From the NCBI RefSeq assembly GCF_900119485.1, contig NZ_FPJZ01000003.1, forward strand, positions 1 to 64,000: DNA of 64,000 nt, in the 5' to 3' direction. The DNA comes from Thermoactinomyces sp. DSM 45891 (GTDB taxonomy: Bacteria > Bacillota > Bacilli > Thermoactinomycetales > Thermoactinomycetaceae). Position numbers and translations under genes: made by a program. Shown here one piece after another: positions 53,524 to 62,326 of the stretch. A model generated the notes under the pieces. The model saw only the letters and a program-made list of their open reading frames with translations. It was not told the origin of the DNA and did not search any database. Each line of letters starts with the position of its first letter. Within the stretch, counting starts at the first letter, position 1.

Positions 53524-54303
53524 TCAAGAAAAGGATAAAATACGCACGACATTTCTTCCTTTTTTTGTTAATTTCTCGACACAAATCACACAGACCCTCC
53601 CTGATCCCCGCACAGAGATCGTGTCACCCGGTTCTACCAATTTATCGCTTTGGTCAACAAGCTGCCAATTTATTTTACATTTCTTCCCTTTAATCATCAA
53701 CTGTGATTTAGAACGGGATATGTGAAATGCCTCTGATATAATAGCATCTAGTCGAAGCGATGCTACGATAATGTTTCTCGTAATCCGGTCTGGTTCAGAA
53801 TAAAAAAATTGGTCTCGCGCGATGGTCTGCACAGTAGCCTTTTTACGGCCTACTGAAGACAGATGAAGAGGGAGAAAATCACTCATCTCACGCGCGACAA
53901 CCAAATCACAACCATGGTTATGAGGCTGTATATCACCAATCATCTCTCGCTTGATTCCAAGACCTAGCACCGCCCCTAATACATCAGGATGTTCAAGCGG
54001 CCTGCGATCAGATGACTCAATCCGTAAAAAAGCTACATCAGACCAAGTTTCGTCTATGGAAAAGTAGTCAGGTGCCATGATCACCCTTTTTCGCTCGGCA
54101 ACTGGATAGCCACCATCTAACAGAGAAACGAACTCTGCCTCCCGATTACAGATCGACTGATAGATGAACTGTTCTCTAGGATCTAGAAAAGGAGTGGTAA
54201 CAATCATACTCCGCTTTCTAGCTGATGTGATCCAATCAAAGCAACGCTCTACAAAAGGGCGCTCTTCAGGGCGAAAATGCATAAAGACCTTAGAATTGTT
54301 CAT
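53524..54303 (-). CDS. ylmH: YlmH, S4-domain RNA-binding protein
   Basis: 259 residues. A YlmH N-terminal region (HFRPEERPFVERCFDWI, then RSMIVTTPFLDPREQ) is followed by a C-terminal S4 domain (RLDAIISEAFHISRSKSQLMIKGKKCKINWQLVDQSD). YlmH proteins bind the ribosome and have been tied to ribosome rescue as well as to the division cluster. Position between ylmG and divIVA is as in B. subtilis. Confidence 0.92.
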   Translation of the reverse strand: MNNSKVFMHFRPEERPFVERCFDWITSARKRSMIVTTPFLDPREQFIYQSICNREAEFVSLLDGGYPVAERKRVIMAPDYFSIDETWSDVAFLRIESSDRRPLEHPDVLGAVLGLGIKREMIGDIQPHNHGCDLVVAREMSDFLPLHLSSVGRKKATVQTIARDQFFYSEPDRITRNIIVASLRLDAIISEAFHISRSKSQLMIKGKKCKINWQLVDQSDKLVEPGDTISVRGSGRVCVICVEKLTKKGRNVVRILSFS

Positions 54304-54313
54304 TTTTTATGCC

Positions 54314-54595
54314 TCAACTAATTAAACTAAAAATGAAACTTAATACTACATATAATCCACGTTGTACTAACTGCAATGCAAAAAGAGCAATAATCGGCGA
54401 TATATCAATCATTCCGATCGGTGGAATAAACCGTCGGAACACTGCCAAATAAGGTTCACAAATACGGGCCATAAAAACACCAATTGGAGATTGACGTACC
54501 TGTGGGAGCCAAGACATCAAGATATAGATCATCAAGGCAATCGAATACGCATAGAAAGCATAATTTAAAATTTGGTTGATCATTATGATAGACAC
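54314..54595 (-). CDS. ylmG: YlmG (YggT family) membrane protein
   Basis: 93 residues, two YGGT membrane units (LNYAFYAYSIALMIYILMSW, then ARICEPYLAVFRRFIPPIG). The start is GTG at 54593-54595 behind GAGGTGAC; an ATG four codons in is badly spaced. It belongs to the sepF-ylmG-ylmH-divIVA group that affects division and membrane organisation. Confidence 0.88.
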   Translation of the reverse strand: MSIIMINQILNYAFYAYSIALMIYILMSWLPQVRQSPIGVFMARICEPYLAVFRRFIPPIGMIDISPIIALFALQLVQRGLYVVLSFIFSLIS

Positions 54596-54621
54596 GTGAC
54601 AAGAGTCACCTCACTTGCGGC

Positions 54622-55035
54622 TTAGAGTGCGTCATCTTGTAGAATTTCAGTAATCGTTCCCTGCACATCTACATTAGATGGCGTGCAGATAAAAATATGA
54701 GCGCCTACTCGTTGGATACTCCCACCTAGAGCATAGACGGTTCCACTCAAAAAATCAATTACACGAGTCGCCTGATCACGGCGAACCCGATGAAGATTTA
54801 CAACAACAGGGCGATGGCTTTTTAAGTTATCAGCAATCTCTTGTGTCTCTTCAAAAACCCGTGGCTCAATTAGCATAAGACGGACATTTTTTTGAGAATG
54901 TAACGACACGATGTTACTTTTTCCTTTAGTAGGGGACGGATGAGCATCACCAGATTCATTCTCCTCAATTAACTGTTCCTCATCCTCATTGACGCCAAAA
55001 AAATTCATGACCCGATTCATAAAGGTCAAGTTCAT
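54622..55035 (-). CDS. sepF: Cell division protein SepF
   Basis: About 137 residues. A short amphipathic N-terminus (NRVMNFFGVNEDEEQ), an acidic linker, then the SepF core (VRLMLIEPRVFEETQEIADNLKSHRPVVVNL, RVIDFLSGTVYALGGSIQRVGAHIF). SepF anchors FtsZ filaments to the membrane. AAGGAGG lies just before the ATG at 55033-55035; a TTG two codons later is spaced better and may be the real start. The frame running back to 55110 overlaps ylmE and is unlikely. Confidence 0.9.
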   Translation of the reverse strand: MNLTFMNRVMNFFGVNEDEEQLIEENESGDAHPSPTKGKSNIVSLHSQKNVRLMLIEPRVFEETQEIADNLKSHRPVVVNLHRVRRDQATRVIDFLSGTVYALGGSIQRVGAHIFICTPSNVDVQGTITEILQDDAL

Positions 55036-55057
55036 TCTCCTCCTTCTAACATTCCCC

Positions 55058-55741
55058 TTATTCCCCCACCAGAACGGAACCGAGACGAATCCATGTTGCT
55101 CCTTCTTCAATGGCTATTTCAAAGTCTTGCGACATACCCATTGACAACTCTGTCATGGGAACATGAGGAATTTGCTTCTTTTGTAATCGATGCTGGCATT
55201 CTTTTAGCTCCCGAAAAACGGAGCGGATTTCCTCCCGATTTTCGATATGGGGCGCCATCGTCATTAAGCCAACAACTTCGATACTAGAGAAATTCGCCAT
55301 CTCTATCGTAAAATCTTCTAATTCTTTCCGAGAAATTCCAAATTTCGTCCCTTCACCTGAAATATTCACTTGAATAAAGCATCTCATCTTCGCTTGAATA
55401 GACTGTGCACGCCGATCAATTTCTTTCGCCAACTCAATACTTTCAAGGGAGTGGAGATAGGAAAATCTACCCACCACTTCTTTCGCCTTATTCCGTTGAA
55501 GATGGCCAATCATATGCCAAGTACCACGGTTATGTAATTCTTTCCACTTGGGAACCGCATCTTGCACTCGGCTCTCTCCTAGATGAAGACATCCTGCATT
55601 TAGAACTTGCCTTGTTCTATCAAGATCTACATATTTCGTTACTGCTACCATGTTGACCTCAGCTGGATCCCGCCCTACTCGGTGACAAGCTTGTCCAATC
55701 CTTAGTTGGACTTCACTTAAGCGGTTTTCTACCTCTTGCAT
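55058..55741 (-). CDS. ylmE: YggS/PLPBP-family pyridoxal phosphate homeostasis protein YlmE
   Basis: 227 residues, alanine-racemase-like TIM barrel without the second domain. The PLP lysine is in VNMVAVTKYVDLD, and HLGESRVQDAVPKW, WHMIGHLQRNKAK and SMGMSQDFEIAIEEGATWIRLGS are family signatures. It buffers free PLP and affects amino-acid metabolism. AAGGAG precedes the ATG, 6 bases after pgeF. Confidence 0.93.
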   Translation of the reverse strand: MQEVENRLSEVQLRIGQACHRVGRDPAEVNMVAVTKYVDLDRTRQVLNAGCLHLGESRVQDAVPKWKELHNRGTWHMIGHLQRNKAKEVVGRFSYLHSLESIELAKEIDRRAQSIQAKMRCFIQVNISGEGTKFGISRKELEDFTIEMANFSSIEVVGLMTMAPHIENREEIRSVFRELKECQHRLQKKQIPHVPMTELSMGMSQDFEIAIEEGATWIRLGSVLVGE

Positions 55742-55747
55742 GAAGAT

Positions 55748-56575
55748 TTAACTCCTTACTCGCTTGCCAATAAAAGCAACCATACGACCTGTATCGCCTT
55801 TATCTCTGCGATGAGAATGGAAATGTTCATTTGAACAGCTTGTACAATAGTTAGATTTCACAATTTGATCATCCCGTAAACCAACCTGTTTACATAATTG
55901 TGCATTTGCCTCTTTTAAATCTAGCATTGCTTTGTAAGTAGCTGTTGGAAGCGCAACGGCCAGAGGCAACACCTGACACATTAGCGCATCCTTCATCGGA
56001 CGTAACACATGTTCATCCACTTCATAGCAACATGCGCCAATTGATGGGCCAATTGCCATCCGAATTTTCGAACGATCTGCCCCTTTAGTAACCATCTCAG
56101 CAATCATTTTGGGACCGATTTTCTGGACAGTTCCTTTCCAGCCAGCATGGGCAACTCCAATTACATCTATATCAGGAGCATAGAAGAAGAGTGGCACACA
56201 ATCAGCATAGAAAGAGGCAAGAAGAATATCTTCCTCACGTGAAAAAAGTCCATCGGTATCTGAAAATGCAGACTCTCGATCTTGATTTCCTCGTCCTCGG
56301 TCCTCATCAGTCACATAGGCGATATTTACCCCGTGGACTTGTTCACCACAGGTAAAAGAATCCAAGGAGAAAGAAAGATCCCGCATCAAACTCTTCCTGT
56401 TTTCGACTACACGTGGTGGTTGATCCTCCACATGTAATGCATAGTTATGACACATAGAGGAAGAACCCTCTTCTCTAGCAGAAAACCCCACTGTCAGATG
56501 GGGGAACTCTTCCTGCCAAAGCTCGAGAGCAAAGTAGGGAATACTAGATTTCTTTTGCATTTGAAATGGTTCCAT
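55748..56575 (-). CDS. pgeF: Multicopper-oxidase-like/purine nucleoside phosphorylase YlmD (PgeF)
   Basis: 275 residues of the DUF152/YfiH family, peptidoglycan editing factor. The zinc-type site residues lie in CGEQVHGVNIAY, SFYADCVPLFFY and VAHAGWKGTVQKI. Family members cleave purine nucleosides and help keep wrong amino acids out of peptidoglycan. GGGAGGGG precedes the ATG. It lies in the conserved division cluster next to ylmE. Confidence 0.9.
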   Translation of the reverse strand: MEPFQMQKKSSIPYFALELWQEEFPHLTVGFSAREEGSSSMCHNYALHVEDQPPRVVENRKSLMRDLSFSLDSFTCGEQVHGVNIAYVTDEDRGRGNQDRESAFSDTDGLFSREEDILLASFYADCVPLFFYAPDIDVIGVAHAGWKGTVQKIGPKMIAEMVTKGADRSKIRMAIGPSIGACCYEVDEHVLRPMKDALMCQVLPLAVALPTATYKAMLDLKEANAQLCKQVGLRDDQIVKSNYCTSCSNEHFHSHRRDKGDTGRMVAFIGKRVRS

Positions 56576-56626
56576 GTAGTCCCCTCCCTGTATTATCTTA
56601 CCATAGTTTGAGGGATTGACATAGAA

Positions 56627-56929
56627 TTAGTGAGAGGATTCATTCTGGTTCGACCATGGAAGTTGGCCATATGGTGACACAATTTCTTGAAAGCGATGGT
56701 CAAGACGAACCAAAATCACATCCGAACCAATCTTCACAATTTGTTTCCAAGGTATTACCCACTCCTGCCCCCCAGCAAACCATCCAAAAAACTTTGTTTC
56801 ACCTGGTACAATAATAGCTCGCACGACACCTGCTCGCAAATCCAAATCCAAATCGTGAATCTGCCCCAACTTCCGTCCATCCGCTATATTTACTACTTCT
56901 TTACTTTGGAGATCAGAGATTTTGATCAT
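56627..56929 (-). CDS. YlmC/YmxH-family PRC-barrel protein
   Basis: About 100 residues with a single PRC-barrel (MIKISDLQSKEVVNIADGRKL, then GQIHDLDLDLRAG and EWVIPWKQIVKIGSDVILV). These small proteins are found in spore formers, often next to the ylmD-divIVA group. The function is not well known. The ATG at 56927-56929 and a TTG just before it are both possible behind AGGGGG. Confidence 0.85.
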   Translation of the reverse strand: MIKISDLQSKEVVNIADGRKLGQIHDLDLDLRAGVVRAIIVPGETKFFGWFAGGQEWVIPWKQIVKIGSDVILVRLDHRFQEIVSPYGQLPWSNQNESSH

Positions 56930-57111
56930 CAAGGTAATCCCCCTGTCATCCTATCTTTCGCAAATGTAATTTATGTATATGTATAGGGTATATAAATCTG
57001 TACCATTGATTGAAAAAGGTTGCGGCAAAAATAAAAAAGAATCTCCAATGTGATACACCTCCCATAAGATTTCCTTATGAAAAACATATCGTTTCTGAGA
57101 TTCAGTTGATT

Positions 57112-57762
57112 CTACACTATGATTTGAGTCACTTTTTTCACTACTTCTTGACTCGACTTGCATTCCAATTTACGCATGATACTAGAAACATGTTTTTTTA
57201 CCGTCCCAACCGATATAAAGAGCTCCGCTGCTATTTCTTTCTGAGAACATTCTTTTATCATTAGCTTTAATATATTTTTCTCGGTTGGGGTTAACAAAGA
57301 TTGTATTTTATCCATTTCAAGCTGGCTTCTCTCAAATCGAACCAGTCTTCGAAACTCCTTCAGAATCTTATGGGCAAACCGGGGCTGAGGATTATGATAG
57401 TAGGTAGAACGAATCATATTTGGAATCTCCTCGAAGTTGGACTTCACAATATAATTAGCTGCTCCTGCCCCGTAAGCATCTAAAATAAAGTGATCCTCCT
57501 CTAGCGAGGTAAGCATAATTACTTTTGCTTGGTGAAACTGACAGATCTCCAAAGTCGCCTCAATCCCGCTGGCCGACCCTGCTAAACAAATATCCATTAA
57601 GATAACATCTACTTTTTCCATACTGCTAGCAAATTGAATCGCTTCTTCCTTTGTCTCACAATGCCCCACTACACATAAATCGGGTTGTCTCGTCAAGTAT
57701 TCAGTAAGTCCTCGTTGCCACCGCGGATCGTCTTCGACCAATAGGACGTGAATTAGTTCCAA
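57112..57762 (-). CDS. NarL/FixJ-type response regulator
   Basis: 216 residues. Receiver domain (LLVEDDPRW with the acidic pair, phospho-acceptor in DVILMDICLAG, Thr in VIMLTS, Lys in YIVKSN) and a LuxR-type HTH at the C-terminus (LTPTEKNILKLMIKECSQKEIA, then GTVKKHVSSIMRKL). The start is TTG at 57760-57762 with AAGGAGGGG 5 bases upstream. Upstream lies only a ruined 3' end of a histidine kinase; the intact kinase of this type is 2 kb away (59818-61245). The regulator may thus be driven by that kinase, or by none. Confidence 0.9.
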   Translation of the reverse strand: MELIHVLLVEDDPRWQRGLTEYLTRQPDLCVVGHCETKEEAIQFASSMEKVDVILMDICLAGSASGIEATLEICQFHQAKVIMLTSLEEDHFILDAYGAGAANYIVKSNFEEIPNMIRSTYYHNPQPRFAHKILKEFRRLVRFERSQLEMDKIQSLLTPTEKNILKLMIKECSQKEIAAELFISVGTVKKHVSSIMRKLECKSSQEVVKKVTQIIV

Positions 57763-57893
57763 ATTGACCCCTCCTTTGTCAACAGAAACGATATCAGTAC
57801 CGTTGTTCCCTCTCCTAGTTGACTATGAAATTCCAATAAATCACCTTGCATATCGAGACCGCTATCACAATAAATAAGACCCTAGCCTCATAT
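57645..57893. repeat. Copy A of kinase/regulator junction repeat
   Basis: This stretch matches 59771-60016 in the same orientation with many substitutions. It holds the 3' end of a kinase and the 5' end of a response regulator. The two copies flank the HTH-TPR regulator gene. Confidence 0.85.
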
Positions 57894-57896
57894 GAA
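57753..57896 (-). pseudogene. Ruined 3' end of a histidine kinase
   Basis: On the minus strand the reading GLIYCDSGLDMQGDLLEFHSQLGEGTTVL, then LLTKEGSIWN and a TAA at 57753-57755, corresponds to the last 40 residues of the intact kinase at 59818-61245. In-frame TGA and TAG codons lie just upstream, and the rest is missing. Its stop overlaps the start of the response regulator by 10 bases, which shows the ancestral kinase-regulator gene overlap. Confidence 0.8.
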
Positions 57897-58064
57897 AATA
57901 CGAATAAAACAGATCGGGCATCCGTCTATAGTGGCTCCTGTAAGTCAAAATATCATTTTCAGACTATCTAGATAACCGTACTTTATCTTCCCCTTGTTTT
58001 TCCATTCTCTCAAAACATTTCAACCCATTCAACTCTACCCATTTTCATAAACCGAGTATACTAT

Positions 58065-58190
58065 CGAGAATTCTCATCCAATTTCATATATCTTGTTCAA
58101 AAAATCTATCCATTTCACATTGGGCTATAAATTTGGCAAAAAAGTATATCTAACTGCAGAGTTTTAATGATTTAATCACGAGAATTCTCA
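58065..58190. promoter_or_regulatory. Twin palindromes, candidate operators
   Basis: The 12-base sequence CGAGAATTCTCA, with perfect palindrome GAGAATTCTC, occurs at 58065-58076 and again at 58179-58190, centres 114 bp apart. Both lie in the 450-base A/T-rich gap before the HTH-TPR regulator gene. I see no gene in this gap. A binding site for that regulator or another dimeric factor is the simplest guess. Confidence 0.45.
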
Positions 58191-58342
58191 AATATGAATC
58201 TTTCATCTAGACATTAAAAATATATAGCATTTATACTCTTAGTAAACTGCAACGTAGCCAAACGTCGCGCATGCCCTTTTGAATTCCATTATTTTACATT
58301 TTCGTAACTTCAAATATTCTGTTACAGATTAGGTGATCGTAC

Positions 58343-59653
58343 TTGACACATGAAGAAAGATTATTAATAGGAAAAGCTCTTCGCAAATTACGGAAGGAAC
58401 AAAACAAGAAACTAACTGACTTCGAAAAGTTAGGACTTTCCAAGTCTATGGTTTCCAGAATTGAAAACGGAAAAGGTGTACGTGAAAATCAAATTGAAAA
58501 TTTCGCAATGATACTTGGCACGACTACCTGCAGAATACTTTCAACATCTGAAAACGATACTGACATGGAAAACACTCTAGAAATATTAAGAATTCTTGAG
58601 TACAAAATTGATTTACAAATAGGTCTCAACGACTCTTTTGAACAACTTGAGTGCTTAAAAAAAACCAGCACTTACTTTTTATCATGGATTTACTATTTAA
58701 CGGGTAAAATACATGTTTATGAAAAGAGAATTAGAAAAGCAAAGAAAGACTTTGAAGTATCCATCGACCTCTCTAGAAGACTAAATACAGACGATGAACG
58801 CATGAATACATTAAGTATGTGTCTGCACTCCTTGTCACTTCTCCAGTATCAAAAAAATGATGTACGAACCGCAATTGAATTAAATAATGAAGCGATTCAG
58901 TGCTGGGATCATGAAGGAACACGACAAAATTATTTTGCAGATTTACTTAGTAGCAAGATAATTCTTTATGATAAAATTGGTAAAATCGAGAGAGCAAGGA
59001 AGGAAATTATTAAATTATGGGATATTAGAGATGAGATTACTAACATAAATAATTATATAAAAATACATGAACATTTTGGCAAGCTTTTACTTCATGACCA
59101 TCTGTACGAAGAAGCGCTTGACTGCTTAGGCCATGGAATTACGATTTGTCTACAAAATCAAAAAGTAGAAAATATAATTGAATTGGTAACTATCCATGCT
59201 TCCATTGAAGCCAAGATCGGGAGACTAATGCAAGCAAAAGCAAAGTTGAATACAGCTCTTTCTTTCAAAAGCTCCACAACAAATCTTCCTTCGTTTATTA
59301 CGATTCTAGTCGAACTAGGTAAGATTTCTATGAAAGAAAACAACCTAAACGAAGCCAATCATTATTTCACAGAAGCCTTATCCCTATCAGAACAAATTAA
59401 ATATACTAATTGCCGCTATGTGGAAGCACTTATAACATTTGCAGATTGTTTTTTTTACGATCAGAGTATGCTGTATCAGTCTATTACCTTATATGAAAAA
59501 GCAATGGAGCTTTCCAATCAACAATGGTTAGTAAAAAAAGAAAAGAAAATTCTGCTCCGATTAAGCGCTTGCTACGACCACGCTAATGATAGTGAAAAGG
59601 CAGTTGACTGCTTAAAGAGATATAGGGAGTTAGAATTAAAATTAGATATGTAG
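58343..59653 (+). CDS. HTH-TPR transcription regulator (RRNPP-like)
   Basis: 436 residues. An N-terminal XRE helix-turn-helix (residues 8-55: LIGKALRKLRKEQNKKLTDFEKLGLSKSM, VSRIENGKGV) is followed by about eight TPR-type helical repeats (for example LYEEALDCLGHGITICLQNQ, NNLNEANHYFTEALSLSEQ). The layout is that of RRNPP-type regulators, which bind small secreted peptides in the TPR superhelix, but no neighbouring pheromone gene is seen directly downstream. The start is TTG with AGGTGA 6 bases upstream. It is the only gene between the two copies of a kinase/regulator junction and is oriented against them, so it probably arrived or was trapped in that rearrangement. Confidence 0.8.
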   Translation: MTHEERLLIGKALRKLRKEQNKKLTDFEKLGLSKSMVSRIENGKGVRENQIENFAMILGTTTCRILSTSENDTDMENTLEILRILEYKIDLQIGLNDSFEQLECLKKTSTYFLSWIYYLTGKIHVYEKRIRKAKKDFEVSIDLSRRLNTDDERMNTLSMCLHSLSLLQYQKNDVRTAIELNNEAIQCWDHEGTRQNYFADLLSSKIILYDKIGKIERARKEIIKLWDIRDEITNINNYIKIHEHFGKLLLHDHLYEEALDCLGHGITICLQNQKVENIIELVTIHASIEAKIGRLMQAKAKLNTALSFKSSTTNLPSFITILVELGKISMKENNLNEANHYFTEALSLSEQIKYTNCRYVEALITFADCFFYDQSMLYQSITLYEKAMELSNQQWLVKKEKKILLRLSACYDHANDSEKAVDCLKRYRELELKLDM

Positions 59654-59661
59654 ATTCATTT

Positions 59662-59714
59662 AGAAGTGTCAACATTGTATATTGTTCTTATCTCAATATA
59701 ATGTTGACACTTCT
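59662..59714 (+). terminator. Long hairpin after the HTH-TPR gene
   Basis: A 15-bp perfect stem (59662-59676 with 59700-59714) with a further short inner stem lies 9 bases after the stop. There is no U-tract, so it may be a processed 3' end or weak terminator. Confidence 0.5.
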
Positions 59715-59765
59715 GCACTATGAGCCATAGTCAATGCATATGTAACCAGCACGCGGAAGTTGAAT

Positions 59766-59887
59766 AGTTCCTTCCTTGTTGCACAATGCCCCACTACACA
59801 TAAATTCGGTTGTCTCTCTAAGTATTCGGTAAGTCCTCATTTCCACCGCGGATCGTCTTCGACCAATAGGACGTGAATTGGCTCCAA
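59766..59887 (-). pseudogene. Ruined 5' end of a response regulator
   Basis: From a TTG at 59885-59887 with AAGGAGGGG upstream, the minus strand reads MEPIHVLLVEDDPRWK and then TGA. After the stop the reading continues GLTYLERQPNLCVVGHC-like in the same frame, matching the intact regulator at 57112-57762. The copy ends at about 59766. This is the partner lost from the intact kinase. Confidence 0.8.
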
Positions 59888-60016
59888 ATTGACCCCTCCT
59901 TTGTCAGCGGAAAGGACATCAACACAGTTGTTCCTTCACCTAGTTGACTATGAAATTCCAATGAACCACCATGCTTATCAAGGACACTATAGCAGTATGT
60001 AAGACCCAGACCCATG
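59771..60016. repeat. Copy B of kinase/regulator junction repeat
   Basis: Direct-repeat partner of 57645-57893. Here the kinase part is intact and the regulator part is broken; in copy A the reverse is true. Confidence 0.85.
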
Positions 60017-61245
60017 TTGTTTTCTAGATTTTGCTTTGTTGAGAAAAAAGGCTCTATAATACGGTTTAAATGTTTGGCCGATATTCCTACACCGGTATCT
60101 TTGATTACGACTCTTGCTTGCTTAGAAGTATAATAGATTCGAACAAACAGTTCCCCACCGTTTGGCATCGCATCGATTCCGTTCATTAGGATATTATGAA
60201 TGGCTTCTTCAATTTGAAGTTGATCACACATCCATCTAAACTCTATCTCAGGAAACACCGAATGAACCTGAATCTCTCTCTTTTCCGATAGAGGCTTTAA
60301 CCTTTGTAAACTATTTTCTACCATATCAGTTAAACTGTTCGAAGTAAGTTGCAGTTCTCTTTCATTTGTTTGATATTGAATTTTGTCTAAGAGAAACTGA
60401 ATTCGCTCATAGGAATCAATAATAATATTCACATCTGTCTTTAACTCTTTATCTCCACTCAGACTCGCCATGTGATCTACTTTATGGCCAAGTAGTTTGA
60501 TGATACCTAAATCATTTTTTAAAGAGTGATGAAGAAAAGCAGTACCGATATGAACTGCCTTGAGTGATTGATTCATTTGATGTTTTTGAATCAATAGTCT
60601 TACTCCCGCAAAACCATCTCTAAAAACAGCATATAAAAAAACGCCTGCTGCATACATCACAATCCACAAGTTAAATCTCCATACACTTTCATACCCCAAT
60701 CCACGTACCAAGTTATTCGTGATAACCACAAATAGAATCGTAGGTATATAAGCAACATTGGTCCAAAATCTCTCCCGCTTCGCAAACGGGTTCTCTTCCT
60801 TCACATACGAATAAATCAGCAAAAGCGATGCTACTAACACATAAGGCCCAATCCAAACAAGTCCCGTTAAGTAAGGCACGATAAAACGGGGATAAAATGG
60901 GTTCAATAAAAACGTAAGAATAATCGGAATAAATAACAAGATAGAGCATAACCACAGATTTTTTTTCGAAGGAGAAAATGATTTTACAATAGCAAACATA
61001 AGAAACGAATAGGGTACGCCATACTGTGTGATAAATGAAGTCAAGTTGTTACCAAACATAGCAAGTTCGAATAAAAAGGAGTCACCTACACAAAAAGGCA
61101 TGAGATCATCTTCTATCACTGCCGACAAACCACCAGATGCTCCACAAAAAATGGTTGTACTTGCCCAACGTACACTTATACTTTTCGGTTCCGTCACAAT
61201 TAATACAATTCCCATTGCCATTAAACACATAAAAACAAATAGCAT
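59818..61245 (-). CDS. Membrane sensor histidine kinase
   Basis: 475 residues. The N-terminal 230 residues hold about seven hydrophobic segments. The cytosolic part has a phospho-acceptor region FLHHSLKNDLGIIKLLGHKV (His followed by S-L-K-N-D) and a HATPase domain with N box HNILMNGIDAMPNGG, G1 box VIKDTGVGIS and G2 box MGLGLTYCYSVLDKHGG. The last 19 residues or so (from about SQFTSYWSK) are read-through into the ruined regulator: the ancestral stop, still present in copy A, is here changed to a sense codon. AAGGGTGG lies before the ATG. It follows an alpha/beta hydrolase gene at 39 bases. Confidence 0.88.
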   Translation of the reverse strand: MLFVFMCLMAMGIVLIVTEPKSISVRWASTTIFCGASGGLSAVIEDDLMPFCVGDSFLFELAMFGNNLTSFITQYGVPYSFLMFAIVKSFSPSKKNLWLCSILLFIPIILTFLLNPFYPRFIVPYLTGLVWIGPYVLVASLLLIYSYVKEENPFAKRERFWTNVAYIPTILFVVITNNLVRGLGYESVWRFNLWIVMYAAGVFLYAVFRDGFAGVRLLIQKHQMNQSLKAVHIGTAFLHHSLKNDLGIIKLLGHKVDHMASLSGDKELKTDVNIIIDSYERIQFLLDKIQYQTNERELQLTSNSLTDMVENSLQRLKPLSEKREIQVHSVFPEIEFRWMCDQLQIEEAIHNILMNGIDAMPNGGELFVRIYYTSKQARVVIKDTGVGISAKHLNRIIEPFFSTKQNLENNMGLGLTYCYSVLDKHGGSLEFHSQLGEGTTVLMSFPLTKEGSIWSQFTSYWSKTIRGGNEDLPNT

Positions 61246-61284
61246 CGGAGATATCCACCCTTAAATAGAATCATTTTTGTTTTT

Positions 61285-62265
61285 TCATAATTGATGTTGA
61301 ATAAACTGGGCGACATCTTGAGCAATTCTCTTTCTGTATAAAGCAATTCCAGCATGTCCACACTTATAAAGGATGTGTTTCGGCTCTCCCCACGCACTCC
61401 AGAGTTGTTTCGAATCTGCCAATTCAACATACTGGTCATACAACCCACTAATCAGCAAGATGTTTTCTTTGGAAACTCTAGGCACAAAACGACTCGGTTC
61501 TAAAATCCCCCAATACTCTTGCAATGTATGATAATCCACACCATGGTTTTCTAAATCCTGTTTGATATCATTCCCCACTGGTGTATTCCATACTGTATGA
61601 GATAAGTTATTTGCATACATTACGGAAACGAGTAGATCTACTTCCTCTTCTACTACGCTTATCAAATTGGCAATTAATCCACCTAAGCTTATCCCAATTA
61701 CTACAACCTTACCGCCACGTTGCTTTTTTAACCAATATATGAGTTTGCGAATTTCCGTTACTGCTTGTTGGAAAGCTTGAATCGTCCGTTCTATGTGAGC
61801 ACTGATCATAAATTCACCACTATAGTCCGAGCTTGAATCCATCCGATGCATATGATGCGGGAGCATGACAAAAAAGAGATTATAGCCCAAAGCAGAAAAA
61901 GAATCGAGGAACAACCTTTTCCCACGATCCAAGCCATCACTCTTCCAACCATGTATCACGATTACATGAACTTGTTGGTCCTTATTTTTTTGAAGATAGT
62001 ACTCTCCCATTAAAAGTTTCTGGCATAAATCTAACTCGATCCCGCTTGTATAGGAATACGTCCCCATCTCATATTCTGTGAAATTTCCAATTGGACTAAG
62101 TTGAATATCGTCTAAAGTTGGTTTAGGAAATGCTAGGTCTAGCCCTTTTTCAGTAGACTCATAGCTACTTCCATCAACTGGCTTGAACTGAGATTGTCTA
62201 CTTTTCTTTCGACAAAAGTTCGTCAACACAATCGAATCGATCAGCGCAGAAATATATTGATTCAT
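61285..62265 (-). CDS. Alpha/beta hydrolase
   Basis: About 326 residues. HVIVIHGWKSDG is the oxyanion-hole strand, VVVIGISLGGLIANL holds the nucleophile elbow G-x-S-x-G, LLISGLYDQYVEL the acid, and YKCGHAGIAL the catalytic His. The N-terminal 90 residues are a variable cap or leader without a signal peptide. I start at the second ATG (62263-62265), which has AAGGA 6 bases upstream. It is the first gene of the unit with the sensor kinase. Its substrate is unknown. Confidence 0.85.
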   Translation of the reverse strand: MNQYISALIDSIVLTNFCRKKSRQSQFKPVDGSSYESTEKGLDLAFPKPTLDDIQLSPIGNFTEYEMGTYSYTSGIELDLCQKLLMGEYYLQKNKDQQVHVIVIHGWKSDGLDRGKRLFLDSFSALGYNLFFVMLPHHMHRMDSSSDYSGEFMISAHIERTIQAFQQAVTEIRKLIYWLKKQRGGKVVVIGISLGGLIANLISVVEEEVDLLVSVMYANNLSHTVWNTPVGNDIKQDLENHGVDYHTLQEYWGILEPSRFVPRVSKENILLISGLYDQYVELADSKQLWSAWGEPKHILYKCGHAGIALYRKRIAQDVAQFIQHQL

Positions 62266-62326
62266 GGTCATTCCTTTCGGAAACTAATACTCTGATCCAC
62301 GTATGGTATCATATCCAAATTTATGA

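Noticed and set aside
56951..57163. 70-residue frame between the response regulator and ymxH
   Set aside because: It mostly overlaps the regulator end out of frame and has no clear start site or motif.
57897..57990. 27-codon plus-strand frame upstream of the HTH-TPR gene as a pheromone precursor
   Set aside because: There is no ribosome site and no signal-peptide shape.
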